This document shows, one piece after another, positions 6,908-15,059 of a stretch of DNA of 15,579 nt. Position numbers and translations under genes: made by a program. The notes under the pieces are model-generated. The model saw only the letters and a program-made list of their open reading frames with translations. It ran no database searches and was not told where the DNA came from. Origin of the DNA: CAZJJK01 sp964546285 (GTDB lineage Bacteria; Spirochaetota; Spirochaetia; Treponematales; Breznakiellaceae). Numbering within the stretch: position 1 is the stretch's first letter; each line of letters opens with the position of its first letter. The stretch is taken from contig CAZJJK010000080.1 in NCBI GenBank assembly GCA_964546285.1, positions 1 through 15,579 on the forward strand, given 5' to 3'.

Positions 6908-8575
6908 CTAAAAAACCCAGTTAACCGCGAAGCCGCCATAAATAAAGTACCGATATAAGGAATCTATTTCCGCGACGGCGATCAAGGATGGTATAAAAGA
7001 AGACTGCGGCGAGTACCACTGAATTTCAGCGCCGACCGAATAGGGGGGACGCAGTTTGAAACTCTCGCTGAGGACCTCGCTCCGCAACGCGCCGGAAAGA
7101 CGGCAGGAAAGCGATCCGACTGGACCTAGCGGCACGATAACGTCAGTTCCGGCCCGGAAATAGGTCCAAGCGAAAAAACCGGGAATAAAAAATTTAGCGT
7201 CATCCCAACCCGGATAAAAAGAAGACAGGGCAAGCTCCGCGCCCGCGAAAAGACGAGCCGGGCCGGCTTTGAATTCACCGACTAGCCCTAAGCCGTTGCC
7301 TGGATATTTCGTGGCTCCATCCCAGGGGCTTGCCCAGCCGCCCGCATCCTCATCCAAAAAAGAGCCGCCCGTCATTCGCAGCCAAGCGGCGACGGCGACA
7401 TCACACGCCTCGCCCCGAGCTCGGAACAGCGTCGCCTTTACTGTCCCGCTCAACTCGCCGGATGAAACATCGGTCCCGTTCACGGCTAGTGAGGGAATAA
7501 GCATCCCGCTCAGGCCCAGCTCAAGCCCGCCAGATCGCAATAAGCCCATACGTATATTGTACCAAAGCGGCGCGCGAAAGGATGATTCGGCTTGGCTATT
7601 CTGAGTATGCGCGATAATCCCAATCCCCATATCGAGATGACCAAAGCTGAGGCTTCTCGCGTCAGGGGCGAAGAGGGAACCGGAAACGCCGGAAAACTGG
7701 GTTCCGGCGCGAAGAGGCGTCCCATCTTGGTGAATAGAAAAATCGATCTCAGCCAAGGGCTTTCCGATAGACCATTCGCTTGGCGAAGCGGTAAAAGCCG
7801 CCGTTTGATAAAAGCGCGCGGTATAGGTGCCGGGAGCTAAGAGCTTACCGGAGCTGTCGCGTCCGCTCCATAGCGAAGACCAGAGAACACTAGTGGCCGG
7901 CATAGGCGAAACATACGATACGCTTTGATTCTGATCATCAACAACGATCGCGGCGATAAAACCGGGGGCTGTCGCCTCTCCAAAAAACCAAACGTTCCCA
8001 AATACCCCTAACTCGTCTCTCTCTAAAAACCGCGCCGTCACGTTATGTAACTCAAAGGGGATAGGCCGCTTTGGGTAGGAAAGCACCGTGGTTTTTCCAA
8101 GCTCTATTTGGACAACGGTCTGATAATCATAATAGCCGAAAGCCTTAATCTCAAGGCTATACCGGCCAGGCTCAAGTCTTTCGTAATTTCCCGCGTAATG
8201 GCCATCAACTGTCACACTCGCGCCTAAAGGCACATTATCCAGATCTAAATACCCAGAAGGCGCGGATTGGGAGTTGGCGTCGCTCGCGGGAAAAAGAAGG
8301 GATAAAAGCTGAAGACCGCTCGTATCATCAGCGTCAGAGCTATCCCAGCTTGAACTAGCTTGATAGCTAGGCTCTTCTTCCTCTTCTTTTTCTTCTTTTT
8401 CCTTATTGGCGGCTTTCGCGCGGGCTAGCGCGGAACTTTCACCGGTGGACCCACGCTCATAAGTTGACCCCCGTGAACTGGCGCAACCGAAAAGAACGGC
8501 GCCGGCCATTAGCGCTAAGACAGCGAATAAAAGCCCTTGGCTGGTATGAGAAAACACTTTTTTGTTTCTTATCAA
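6908..8575 (-). CDS. PEGA-domain lipoprotein with FlgD-like segment and C-terminal outer-membrane barrel
   Basis: Envelope protein of 555 residues. The leader ends in a lipobox VLFGC (C31). A charged low-complexity stretch KEKEEKEEEEEP lies at 58-69. A PEGA domain spans about 108-170 (YLDLDNVPLGASVTVDG and ERLEPGRYSLEIKAFGYYDY), a module usually placed in the cell envelope. A FlgD-like segment follows (about 180-258, WSGRDSSGKLLAPGTYTARF). From about 295 to the end there are alternating amphipathic strands rich in Gly, aromatic and Ser residues, finishing in VNWVF; a terminal Phe is typical of BAM-inserted barrels. A lipid anchor combined with a barrel is unusual, so the barrel may instead be a periplasmic beta fold. 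The start is TTG (complement of 8573-8575), supported by AGGGGG six bases upstream. It stands alone, divergent from recO. Confidence 0.75.
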   Translation of the reverse strand: MIRNKKVFSHTSQGLLFAVLALMAGAVLFGCASSRGSTYERGSTGESSALARAKAANKEKEEKEEEEEPSYQASSSWDSSDADDTSGLQLLSLLFPASDANSQSAPSGYLDLDNVPLGASVTVDGHYAGNYERLEPGRYSLEIKAFGYYDYQTVVQIELGKTTVLSYPKRPIPFELHNVTARFLERDELGVFGNVWFFGEATAPGFIAAIVVDDQNQSVSYVSPMPATSVLWSSLWSGRDSSGKLLAPGTYTARFYQTAAFTASPSEWSIGKPLAEIDFSIHQDGTPLRAGTQFSGVSGSLFAPDARSLSFGHLDMGIGIIAHTQNSQAESSFRAPLWYNIRMGLLRSGGLELGLSGMLIPSLAVNGTDVSSGELSGTVKATLFRARGEACDVAVAAWLRMTGGSFLDEDAGGWASPWDGATKYPGNGLGLVGEFKAGPARLFAGAELALSSFYPGWDDAKFFIPGFFAWTYFRAGTDVIVPLGPVGSLSCRLSGALRSEVLSESFKLRPPYSVGAEIQWYSPQSSFIPSLIAVAEIDSLYRYFIYGGFAVNWVF

Positions 8576-8788
8576 AATCCGCCCCCTGATGTACTTAAAA
8601 GCCTGATCAAAGCGAAGTTTATTTAGCCATTAAATCGATCTGCCGCCCTCATAAAAGCCGCGCCACGTCGTCAAAACTATAGAAGAAGATATTTTTAAGC
8701 CTTACTACCGCTTATAGTATATCGAAACCGCCGGAGAAATTCCGTACTCTTCCAAGTCTTTCCGGTTTTCGTTTTTCCGTCTGACGAT

Positions 8789-8794
8789 TATACT
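8789..8794 (+). promoter_or_regulatory. recO: Candidate -10 of a leaderless recO promoter
   Basis: TATACT at 8789-8794 ends seven bases before the recO ATG, and there is no Shine-Dalgarno in 8780-8801. The -35 region at 17 bases (TTTTCG, 8766-8771) is poor. The rest of the divergent gap 8576-8788 contains other -10-like words (TATAGT at 8713-8718) but no clear pairing for the PEGA-barrel gene. Confidence 0.35.
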
Positions 8795-8801
8795 TGTCTA
8801 T

Positions 8802-9578
8802 ATGAACCGCGCTAGTGAACATCGAGCTCTCGTTCTCAGCGTCCGCGCGATTGGGGAATCCAACCGCGAGGCTGTTTTTCTCTGTTCCGATATCGGTATT
8901 GTTCGCGCGGTACTCTATGGCGGACCAAAAAGCAAGCTTCGCGCCCATATCGCTCCCTACCATAGCGGACGTCTCTGGCTCTATCACGATCCTGTCCGCG
9001 ATAGCTGGAAGGTTACGGATTTCGATGTCCTTGATTGGCGCCCGGGCTTACGCGAAAATTTGGAGCGAAGTTTGGACGCCGCGGTTATCATTGAAACGTT
9101 GCTTCTCTGCCACGCGTCGGGCGGCGCTTGGGCGGAAGCTTTAAGCTTGGCGGAGGGAAGCCTAGATTTGATAGCGACCGCCGCGTCTGCCTCGGTTAGA
9201 CCGATGCTCCTCCGCTTTTTCTGGCTCTGGGCGGACCTCCTGGGCATAAGGCCGGATTTATCACGCTGTGCCGTTTGCGGCGGCGCCCTCGGCGAAGAAG
9301 CGGAAATGTGTTATGTTGAAAGGGACGGGCAATTAGTCTGCGCCAGTTGCGCGGCCCTTCGCGGCCGTCAAAGCGACGGTTCGGGGCGGCCGAACGCCCT
9401 TCACGCTCAAGCCATCAATATAGGCACTCGGCGTTGGCTGGAAGCCGTGAGCAAAGCGGACGCTAAAACCGCCGTAAGGATCAATCTTACTGGACTTGGG
9501 CTAAGCCAGGCTGAGTTATTATCGCGGACAGTTGTTGAAGCCGCGGTCGGTCAAAAACTAAAAAGCATGGCAAATTGA
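8802..9578 (+). CDS. recO: DNA repair protein RecO
   Basis: Recombination mediator that, with RecR, loads RecA onto SSB-coated single-stranded DNA in gap repair and anneals strands. Its 258 residues fit the family. The N-terminal OB-fold (about 8-80) begins with the usual RALVLSVRAIGESNREAVFLCSD and has VLYGGPKSK (38-45). The helical C-terminal part contains a zinc site C156-x2-C159 and C180-x2-C183 (CAVCGG and CASC). Not all RecO proteins keep all four cysteines, but this one does. No Shine-Dalgarno precedes the ATG. A weak terminator follows it, so it is only loosely linked to the next gene. recJ further on gives a repair-gene neighbourhood. Confidence 0.93.
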   Translation: MNRASEHRALVLSVRAIGESNREAVFLCSDIGIVRAVLYGGPKSKLRAHIAPYHSGRLWLYHDPVRDSWKVTDFDVLDWRPGLRENLERSLDAAVIIETLLLCHASGGAWAEALSLAEGSLDLIATAASASVRPMLLRFFWLWADLLGIRPDLSRCAVCGGALGEEAEMCYVERDGQLVCASCAALRGRQSDGSGRPNALHAQAINIGTRRWLEAVSKADAKTAVRINLTGLGLSQAELLSRTVVEAAVGQKLKSMAN

Positions 9579-9606
9579 GCGCTCTTATTAATGAGGCGCT
9601 TTATTT
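9578..9606 (+). terminator. Weak terminator or attenuator between recO and the phosphorylase gene
   Basis: AGCGCTC (9578-9584) can pair with GAGGCGCT (9593-9600), with one bulge and an eight-base AT loop, followed by TTATTT. The short stem and interrupted T-run suggest partial termination only. Confidence 0.4.
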
Positions 9607-9632
9607 AGGGAACATCAACAAGAGGAGGCGCC

Positions 9633-10940
9633 ATGCGCGCGGTTGACCTCATATTGAAAAAACGATCCGGCGGCGAGTTAAACCCGGAGGAATTAAATTT
9701 CTTAATCCAAGGTTATGTCCAAGGGAGCGTTCCCGATTATCAAATAGCCGCTTGGGCTATGGCCGTTTATTTTCAAGGCATGACCAGCCGGGAGACGGGA
9801 AAACTGACAGAGCTTATGATTAAGTCCGGTAAAATAATGGACCTTTCCGGCTTAAGCGGGCCCTTAGTGGATAAACATTCCACAGGGGGCGTCGGCGATA
9901 AAACCAGCTTGATACTAGCTCCGCTTGTCGCCTGTCTTGGCGTTAAGGTGCCGATGATGTCAGGCCGAGCGCTGGGACATACCGGCGGTACTTTGGATAA
10001 GCTAGAAGCTATACCCGGTTACCGCGTCCGCCTAAGCGAAGCCGAATTTCGTTCCGGCTTGTCTAACGAAGGCTTTGCCATGACCGGCCAAACCGATCAG
10101 CTTGCTCCAGCCGACCGCCTGCTATATTCGCTCCGCGACGTCACAGCCACCGTGGAATCTATACCGCTTATCACAGCCAGTATTTTATCCAAAAAAGTCG
10201 CCGAAGGAGCTGAAGCCTTGGTCTTTGACGTCAAATTCGGTTCAGGCGCCTTCATGAAAAACCCAAAGGACGCTGAAGCCCTAGCTCGTTCTTTGGCGGA
10301 TACCGGCGCGGCCTTGGGTAAACCAGTAATCGCCTTGCTTACCGATATGGAAGAGCCCCTGGGCAATACGGTCGGCAATTTTTTGGAAATAGAGGAAAGC
10401 CTGGATTGCCTGGAAGGCCGCGGGCCTTCGGACCTGATGGAAGTTACTTTGGAATTAGCCGCTCGAATGCTTATACTAGGCGGCAAAGCGTCCAGCGTCA
10501 CCGAAGCGCGGGCTCTATGTGAAGCGGAGCTAGCGACATCGCGACCGCGCGATCTATTCCTGGCCAATGTCCGCCGACAGGGCGGCGACCCTGAGCGACT
10601 CCTTGAATGGCGCGGGTCGTATCGATCCGAATACACAGAGGATATCAGAGCCGAACGGAGCGCGTATATCGGCGGCATAAACGCCTACGCCGTAGGCGCC
10701 GCTAGCGTTACGCTTGGAGTGGGACGAAACCGCGTTGAGGACGCCGTCTCGCCGGTCGCCGGTATCTTATTCCATAAAAAGCGCGGCGATCGAGTTTCAA
10801 AGGGCGATGCGATCATGAGCGTTTGGGGAAAAGACGCTAAGGCGCTTGAAACCGCGTTGCCGGCACTCCGTTCAGCTATCACGTTCAGCGCTTCCCCTCC
10901 GCCGCCAAGACAGCTTATTCTGAAGGAAATATCGACTTAA
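9633..10940 (+). CDS. deoA: Thymidine phosphorylase (pyrimidine-nucleoside phosphorylase family)
   Basis: Cleaves thymidine, and possibly uridine, with phosphate to free base and (deoxy)ribose 1-phosphate in cytosolic nucleoside salvage. The 435 residues match the family. The phosphate loop is KHSTGGVGDKTS (81-92). The signature SGRALGHTGGTLDKLEAIPG spans 110-129. Base-binding residues R168, S183 and K187 sit in LRDV and TASILSKK. The position equal to Lys108 of Bacillus pyrimidine-nucleoside phosphorylase is Met108 here (KVPMMSGR). From memory, the E. coli thymidine-specific enzyme also has Met there, so I prefer deoA over pdp. The SD AGAGGAGG (9621-9628) lies four bases before the ATG. Its stop overlaps the recJ start by one base (TAATG). 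The downstream repair and envelope genes do not form a nucleoside pathway, so the linkage seems a shared transcript only. Confidence 0.92.
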   Translation: MRAVDLILKKRSGGELNPEELNFLIQGYVQGSVPDYQIAAWAMAVYFQGMTSRETGKLTELMIKSGKIMDLSGLSGPLVDKHSTGGVGDKTSLILAPLVACLGVKVPMMSGRALGHTGGTLDKLEAIPGYRVRLSEAEFRSGLSNEGFAMTGQTDQLAPADRLLYSLRDVTATVESIPLITASILSKKVAEGAEALVFDVKFGSGAFMKNPKDAEALARSLADTGAALGKPVIALLTDMEEPLGNTVGNFLEIEESLDCLEGRGPSDLMEVTLELAARMLILGGKASSVTEARALCEAELATSRPRDLFLANVRRQGGDPERLLEWRGSYRSEYTEDIRAERSAYIGGINAYAVGAASVTLGVGRNRVEDAVSPVAGILFHKKRGDRVSKGDAIMSVWGKDAKALETALPALRSAITFSASPPPPRQLILKEIST

Positions 10941-13060
10941 TGACTTGGGATAAACCGCTTCTCGCCACAAAACAGGTCCGCGAATTAGCGGACAAATACG
11001 GTTGCGATCTTCTCACCGCTTCCATACTAGTTCGCCGCGGCTGGTATGGCGGTGACGAGCTCCGTTATTTTTTAGAAAACGACCACCGCCATCTTCGCCA
11101 TCCTTTTGACCTTAACGGCATAGAAGACGCGGTAGAACGAATTATCGCGGCTAAGGAAGAAGGCGAAAAGGCCTTGGTTTTTGGCGATCGCGATGTGGAC
11201 GGTATTACCTCCACTGTCCTTATGGTGGAAGCTCTCCAGGATCTGGGCATGGACGTGGTTTGGCGAGTTCCTCAAGCCGATGAACCGTATGGTTTATCAA
11301 TAAAGGCCATTGACGATTTCGCCGCTGATTCAGGTTCATTGATCGTAACGGTGGACTGCGGAATATCCAACGCCACTGAGATAGCCTACGCCGCCGAACG
11401 GGGGATTGATACAATCATTGTTGATCATCATAACCCGCCGGAGGAACTTCCAGCGGCGGTCGCTATTATCGATCCCAAGATAGAGACTTCCCCCTACCCC
11501 TTCCGCGACCTAGCCGGTTGTGGCGTCGCGTACAAATTGGCCGCCGCGCTGCGCTGGGCGGTAAGGAGCCAGGTCTTTGGCCAAACTATCTGCCTTATGG
11601 ACGCGAGGCCCCTAAACGACAGCTTCCTTGTGGAGGCGCTTAAAATACGCAATCTTTCCGTCACGGAGCGCCTGTCGGAAACCATTGTACCTGGAATGGT
11701 GGATATCAGCCGAACCCGTATACTGCCCTTTTTGATGGGTCAACAAATTTTTGTTTGGGACGCGCCGCTTCAAAAAAAGACCTTGGCGAAGATCTTTGGA
11801 CCAAACCTTGATTTTCAATTCCTTGGCCTTGAGCCCGAGATCGGCAAGCTTATTCCCGCGGTGGCGGGTAAAAGCCTGCTGCGCGTCAAAGAATTGTCAC
11901 GCATAGCTAAATACGCCAATAAAGCACCAGGCGAACTGGACGTTTTCTTCAATCTTTTCTCATCCTTTATCTATAAACAAGAAAAGTACCGCGACGATAA
12001 GGACGATGAAGCCTTGCAACTCGCGGCTCTGGGAACGCTCGCGGACTTAATGCCTTTGCGCGATGAAAACAGATTACTAGTCCGGCTGGGCTTAGCGGCG
12101 ATGTCCACAAAACCGAGGCAGGGTATCGCGGATTTGCTCTACAAGACAGGACTAGCCGGACGGCATTTCAACGCTTCCGACTTATCGTGGCAGCTTTGCC
12201 CGGTTATAAACGCCACAGGACGCATGGGTAAAGCGGATATAGCGGTGCGGCTTTTACTGGAGGGCGACGCCAAGAAACGCGATAGTTTAGCCGATCGCGT
12301 CATAGGGCTTAATGAGGAACGCAAAAGTTTGGGAGCGTCGGTATGGTCTATCGTTGAGCCGCTAGCCCGCGAAAATCTTGAGCGTCATCACGGGAAACTG
12401 GCGGTGGCCTATGGCGAGGGAATACATAGAGGCGTTACTGGGATTATGGCCGGGCGCCTGGTTAATCAGCATAAGGTTCCCGCCTTGGTTGTGGCTTTTA
12501 CCGAACCTGATAAAGCCGTAGGCTCCTTACGTTCCACTAGGGGCTATGATGTCCGCGGTCTGTTGGAACAATGCGCCGATCTGTTTGAGGATTGGGGAGG
12601 ACACAATTTCGCGGCGGGGTTCAGCCTAAAGCGGGATAAATGGCCAGACTTTCTTAAGCGCTTGGAAGACGCCGCTTCCACGATCGATCTTGAGAATGAT
12701 GAGACTGGAACCTTAAAAATAGACGCGGAACTTCCCGCGTCCTATCTTAATCCAAGGCTTCTTAGCATTGTGGATCAATTTGAACCCTTTGGCGAGGAAA
12801 ACGAACCTTTGCTATTTCTAGCTAAGGGTTTAAAGATTGACGATATAACTCTAATGGGGAAAGGAGAAGTCAAACACGTGAAACTATGCGTCAACTGCGG
12901 AAAACACAAGTGGCCAGCGGTCTATTGGCAAGCCGCGCCAAAGGTTAAACGTGAATTTGATATTAACGATACGGTAGATCTCGTCTTCCATGTCAAAAGG
13001 AACTATTTCAACGGCACCGAGACAGCTCAGCTGGTCATTTCGGACTTAAAGCGCTCATGA
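10940..13060 (+). CDS. recJ: Single-stranded-DNA exonuclease RecJ with a large internal insertion
   Basis: 5'-3' exonuclease of the DHH family, acting in recombination, mismatch and base-excision repair. Metal-binding motifs are all visible: D83-R-D-V-D87-G (usually DYDVDG or DFDADG), D139 in VDCG, DHH at 162-164, D369 in TLADLMPL, NATGRMG (424-430), and GGHNFAAGF of DHHA1 (553-561). A C-terminal OB-like domain holds FEPFGEENEP (614-623). At 706 residues it exceeds E. coli RecJ (577). Most of the excess is a stretch of about 150 residues (about 205-355) between GVAYKLAAAL and LQLAALGTLADL, where ordinary RecJ has a short loop. This insert may be a degenerate DEDD-exonuclease-like fold (see findings). 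Start overlaps the phosphorylase stop; SD-like AAGGAA lies inside the end of that gene. Confidence 0.93.
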   Translation: MTWDKPLLATKQVRELADKYGCDLLTASILVRRGWYGGDELRYFLENDHRHLRHPFDLNGIEDAVERIIAAKEEGEKALVFGDRDVDGITSTVLMVEALQDLGMDVVWRVPQADEPYGLSIKAIDDFAADSGSLIVTVDCGISNATEIAYAAERGIDTIIVDHHNPPEELPAAVAIIDPKIETSPYPFRDLAGCGVAYKLAAALRWAVRSQVFGQTICLMDARPLNDSFLVEALKIRNLSVTERLSETIVPGMVDISRTRILPFLMGQQIFVWDAPLQKKTLAKIFGPNLDFQFLGLEPEIGKLIPAVAGKSLLRVKELSRIAKYANKAPGELDVFFNLFSSFIYKQEKYRDDKDDEALQLAALGTLADLMPLRDENRLLVRLGLAAMSTKPRQGIADLLYKTGLAGRHFNASDLSWQLCPVINATGRMGKADIAVRLLLEGDAKKRDSLADRVIGLNEERKSLGASVWSIVEPLARENLERHHGKLAVAYGEGIHRGVTGIMAGRLVNQHKVPALVVAFTEPDKAVGSLRSTRGYDVRGLLEQCADLFEDWGGHNFAAGFSLKRDKWPDFLKRLEDAASTIDLENDETGTLKIDAELPASYLNPRLLSIVDQFEPFGEENEPLLFLAKGLKIDDITLMGKGEVKHVKLCVNCGKHKWPAVYWQAAPKVKREFDINDTVDLVFHVKRNYFNGTETAQLVISDLKRS

Positions 13061-14088
13061 ATGAAACCTTAAACTCTTTTATTACCCGCCGATTCCCACT
13101 GAAGGGATGGCCTTTCACGATAAGGCAGCTGTTTTTCTCTGTCTTATTCTGTTTTTCCCTAACGCAAACCGCGCGGCTTTCAGCCATGGGCGTTTTTGCC
13201 GGAGAAAAACAGCTGTATTTATCCTCCCATACCCTAGCGCCAGGCGAGCCGCTCGCTATCGTACTAGAGTCACGCGGCGGTAGAAGCCTGCAAAGCGCTA
13301 GCCTCTTAAGCGGCGACGGTACGGTGTTGAGCCAAGCCGCCGCCTTTGATCTAGACACAAGCCTTACATCCGTTCGCGCGGTCTTGCTTAGCGTTCCAAA
13401 CACCGCCACAACAGGCAACGCGTATATAAGATTACGGATGAGTGAAGCCGTGACTGGAAACGAAATAGGCGACACCGCTGTATTTATTGAAGCCAGAACG
13501 TATATAGAGGAAATCATCGATCTAGACCAAACGAACACCGCTATACGGACAAGCAAACCGGCCCTTCGTGTCGCCGAGGCCGATGAACTTTTTAGCCTAT
13601 TAAACACCCCACCAACGCCGCTTTTAGCGCTTGAAGCCTTTATCCCGCCGGTAAGCACACAAAGGCGAACAGCCTTCTACGGCGATCGACGCACCTATTA
13701 CTATAGCGATGGCAGCAAGACAACCAGCATCCACTTTGGCATAGATTATGGGTGCGGCTCCAACGCGCCTATTATGGCGCCGGCGGCCGGGAAAGTGGTA
13801 TTCGCCAAAAACAGACAAGTAAGCGGCTTAACCGTGGTATTGGACCATGGAGGAGGCGTCTACTCGCTGTATTACCACCTAAGCTCTATTGACGCCAAAA
13901 TCGATAGTTATGTCAGCGCCGGCGACCAGCTCGGCCTTTCGGGCGCCACTGGCTTAGCGACTGGGCCGCACCTGCATTGGGAAATTCGCGTGGCCGGCGA
14001 GGCCGCCGATCCTGACGCGTTCACCGCTGATGACAATGTGCTTTCTTTTTTACGCTCCCTTGGGGCCCGATCCGCTTACCCGTACTAG
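13057..14088 (+). CDS. M23-family zinc metallopeptidase (LytM/NlpD-like)
   Basis: Exported peptidoglycan endopeptidase or envelope remodelling factor. An N-terminal positively charged stretch and a hydrophobic segment (about 24-36) act as signal or anchor. The middle region (about 50-150) is a beta-rich domain of unknown function. The C-terminal M23 domain (about 205-322) has all catalytic parts: H226-F-G-I-D230, YYHLS with H274, and GPHLHWE with H305 and H307. Since both HxxxD and HxH are intact, it should bind zinc and be active, unlike degenerate EnvC or NlpD domains. It overlaps recJ by four bases (ATGA), so it is translationally coupled. Secretion and substrate preference are inference. 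Confidence 0.9.
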   Translation: MNETLNSFITRRFPLKGWPFTIRQLFFSVLFCFSLTQTARLSAMGVFAGEKQLYLSSHTLAPGEPLAIVLESRGGRSLQSASLLSGDGTVLSQAAAFDLDTSLTSVRAVLLSVPNTATTGNAYIRLRMSEAVTGNEIGDTAVFIEARTYIEEIIDLDQTNTAIRTSKPALRVAEADELFSLLNTPPTPLLALEAFIPPVSTQRRTAFYGDRRTYYYSDGSKTTSIHFGIDYGCGSNAPIMAPAAGKVVFAKNRQVSGLTVVLDHGGGVYSLYYHLSSIDAKIDSYVSAGDQLGLSGATGLATGPHLHWEIRVAGEAADPDAFTADDNVLSFLRSLGARSAYPY

Positions 14089-14123
14089 GCCAGAGCCTCT
14101 GCTTCGGGTTACTATTCTCCATT

Positions 14124-15002
14124 ATGCGTAAAAAAATCGCTGATCGTACACTAATTCCCGAGCTCCTGCGTATGATCTCGGCGGCGCCGGTTCGGGCGGC
14201 GGGGCTACGTTGCCTTTGGCAAGCCTTAGCAAAATTTTTCTTATTTCAGTTTCGTCACGCCTTGTTACCTGGTCGCATTCGCGTAGCGCGCGTCGATCAC
14301 GCTTTGGATTCTAAAATTCCTTTTGACCCATCTTTGATCACTATCTATCTGGATTTTGTGGCTTTTTGGATACGAAGCGCCGGATATCTTATAGAGCGAT
14401 ACGGTTGCCGCGCGTGGCGTGAAATCGCCGGCTTTGTTGACGGTATAGCCGCGTTATATGGATATGCCGGTAAGGTGTATACTAGATTATTGTCAACCAC
14501 GACACAGCCTAAAGTTTCTCATCTACCCCGCTTTTTAATGATTCGATTGCTTGATCCGCACCTGCTCTGCGTACCTAGCCTGCATATCATGATAGTGACC
14601 AGGACGTACACTCATTTCAGATCGATAGTAAAGCGCCTTGGCGACGAGGAGCTTTTAGCGGAACGAATAAAGGAACTGCGCGAAGGCGCTTTAGCTATTG
14701 CCGATTCCACTATGCTGGTCAAACAGCACAGCGTAAATTGTATAGCCGCCGCGCTTTACGCCATGACTCGCTATGACCCAGAACTATGGCCGGAAGCGGA
14801 GGCGGAGGCTTTCGCTTCCGACCTGTTCCGCTCTCATCACGCTATATCGGAAAATGACGCCGAAGCTATTCGTAAGCATATTATCGATTTATATCACAAC
14901 TTTCTGCGTGACGGCGACAAAGGCGACCCTTGGGAAAAGGTCTTAGTCCTCTATCTGAAAACCCAGCCTATCGCTGTCGCGGAAACACGGTCACTACCTT
15001 GA
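14124..15002 (+). CDS. Divergent PAP2-like family protein
   Basis: Not confidently recognised. Motifs suggest a relative of the PAP2/Aur1-type lipid phosphatase or phosphotransferase superfamily: DSKIPFDPSLITIYLDF (62-78), resembling the usual IPFxP entry helix, CVPSLHIM (149-156), resembling PSxH, and STMLVKQHSVNCIAA (195-209), resembling LKQHyviDviaG with the usual Asp replaced by Asn205. Both catalytic-type histidines (H154, H202) are kept. Membrane helices are few and weak, and the C-terminal 80 residues look soluble and helical, so it may be a peripheral or inactivated member. There is no Shine-Dalgarno; TACTAT at 14110-14115 ends eight bases before the ATG. It lies 35 bases past the M23 gene, with a palindrome CAGAGCCTCTG (14091-14101) between. 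An unrelated conserved hypothetical remains possible. Confidence 0.6.
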   Translation: MRKKIADRTLIPELLRMISAAPVRAAGLRCLWQALAKFFLFQFRHALLPGRIRVARVDHALDSKIPFDPSLITIYLDFVAFWIRSAGYLIERYGCRAWREIAGFVDGIAALYGYAGKVYTRLLSTTTQPKVSHLPRFLMIRLLDPHLLCVPSLHIMIVTRTYTHFRSIVKRLGDEELLAERIKELREGALAIADSTMLVKQHSVNCIAAALYAMTRYDPELWPEAEAEAFASDLFRSHHAISENDAEAIRKHIIDLYHNFLRDGDKGDPWEKVLVLYLKTQPIAVAETRSLP

Positions 15003-15026
15003 CAAAACCCGGCTGAACGTTAAAAT
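14999..15026 (+). promoter_or_regulatory. rpsU: Near-consensus promoter of rpsU
   Basis: The -35 TTGACA (14999-15004) is perfect, with a 16-base spacer and -10 TAAAAT (15021-15026). The predicted start near 15033 gives a leader of about 35 bases. It overlaps the last codon and stop of the upstream gene, so rpsU can be transcribed independently of the operon. Confidence 0.7.
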
Positions 15027-15059
15027 ATCAGCTCCAAACTGACCGGTCGCGGAAGGGAG

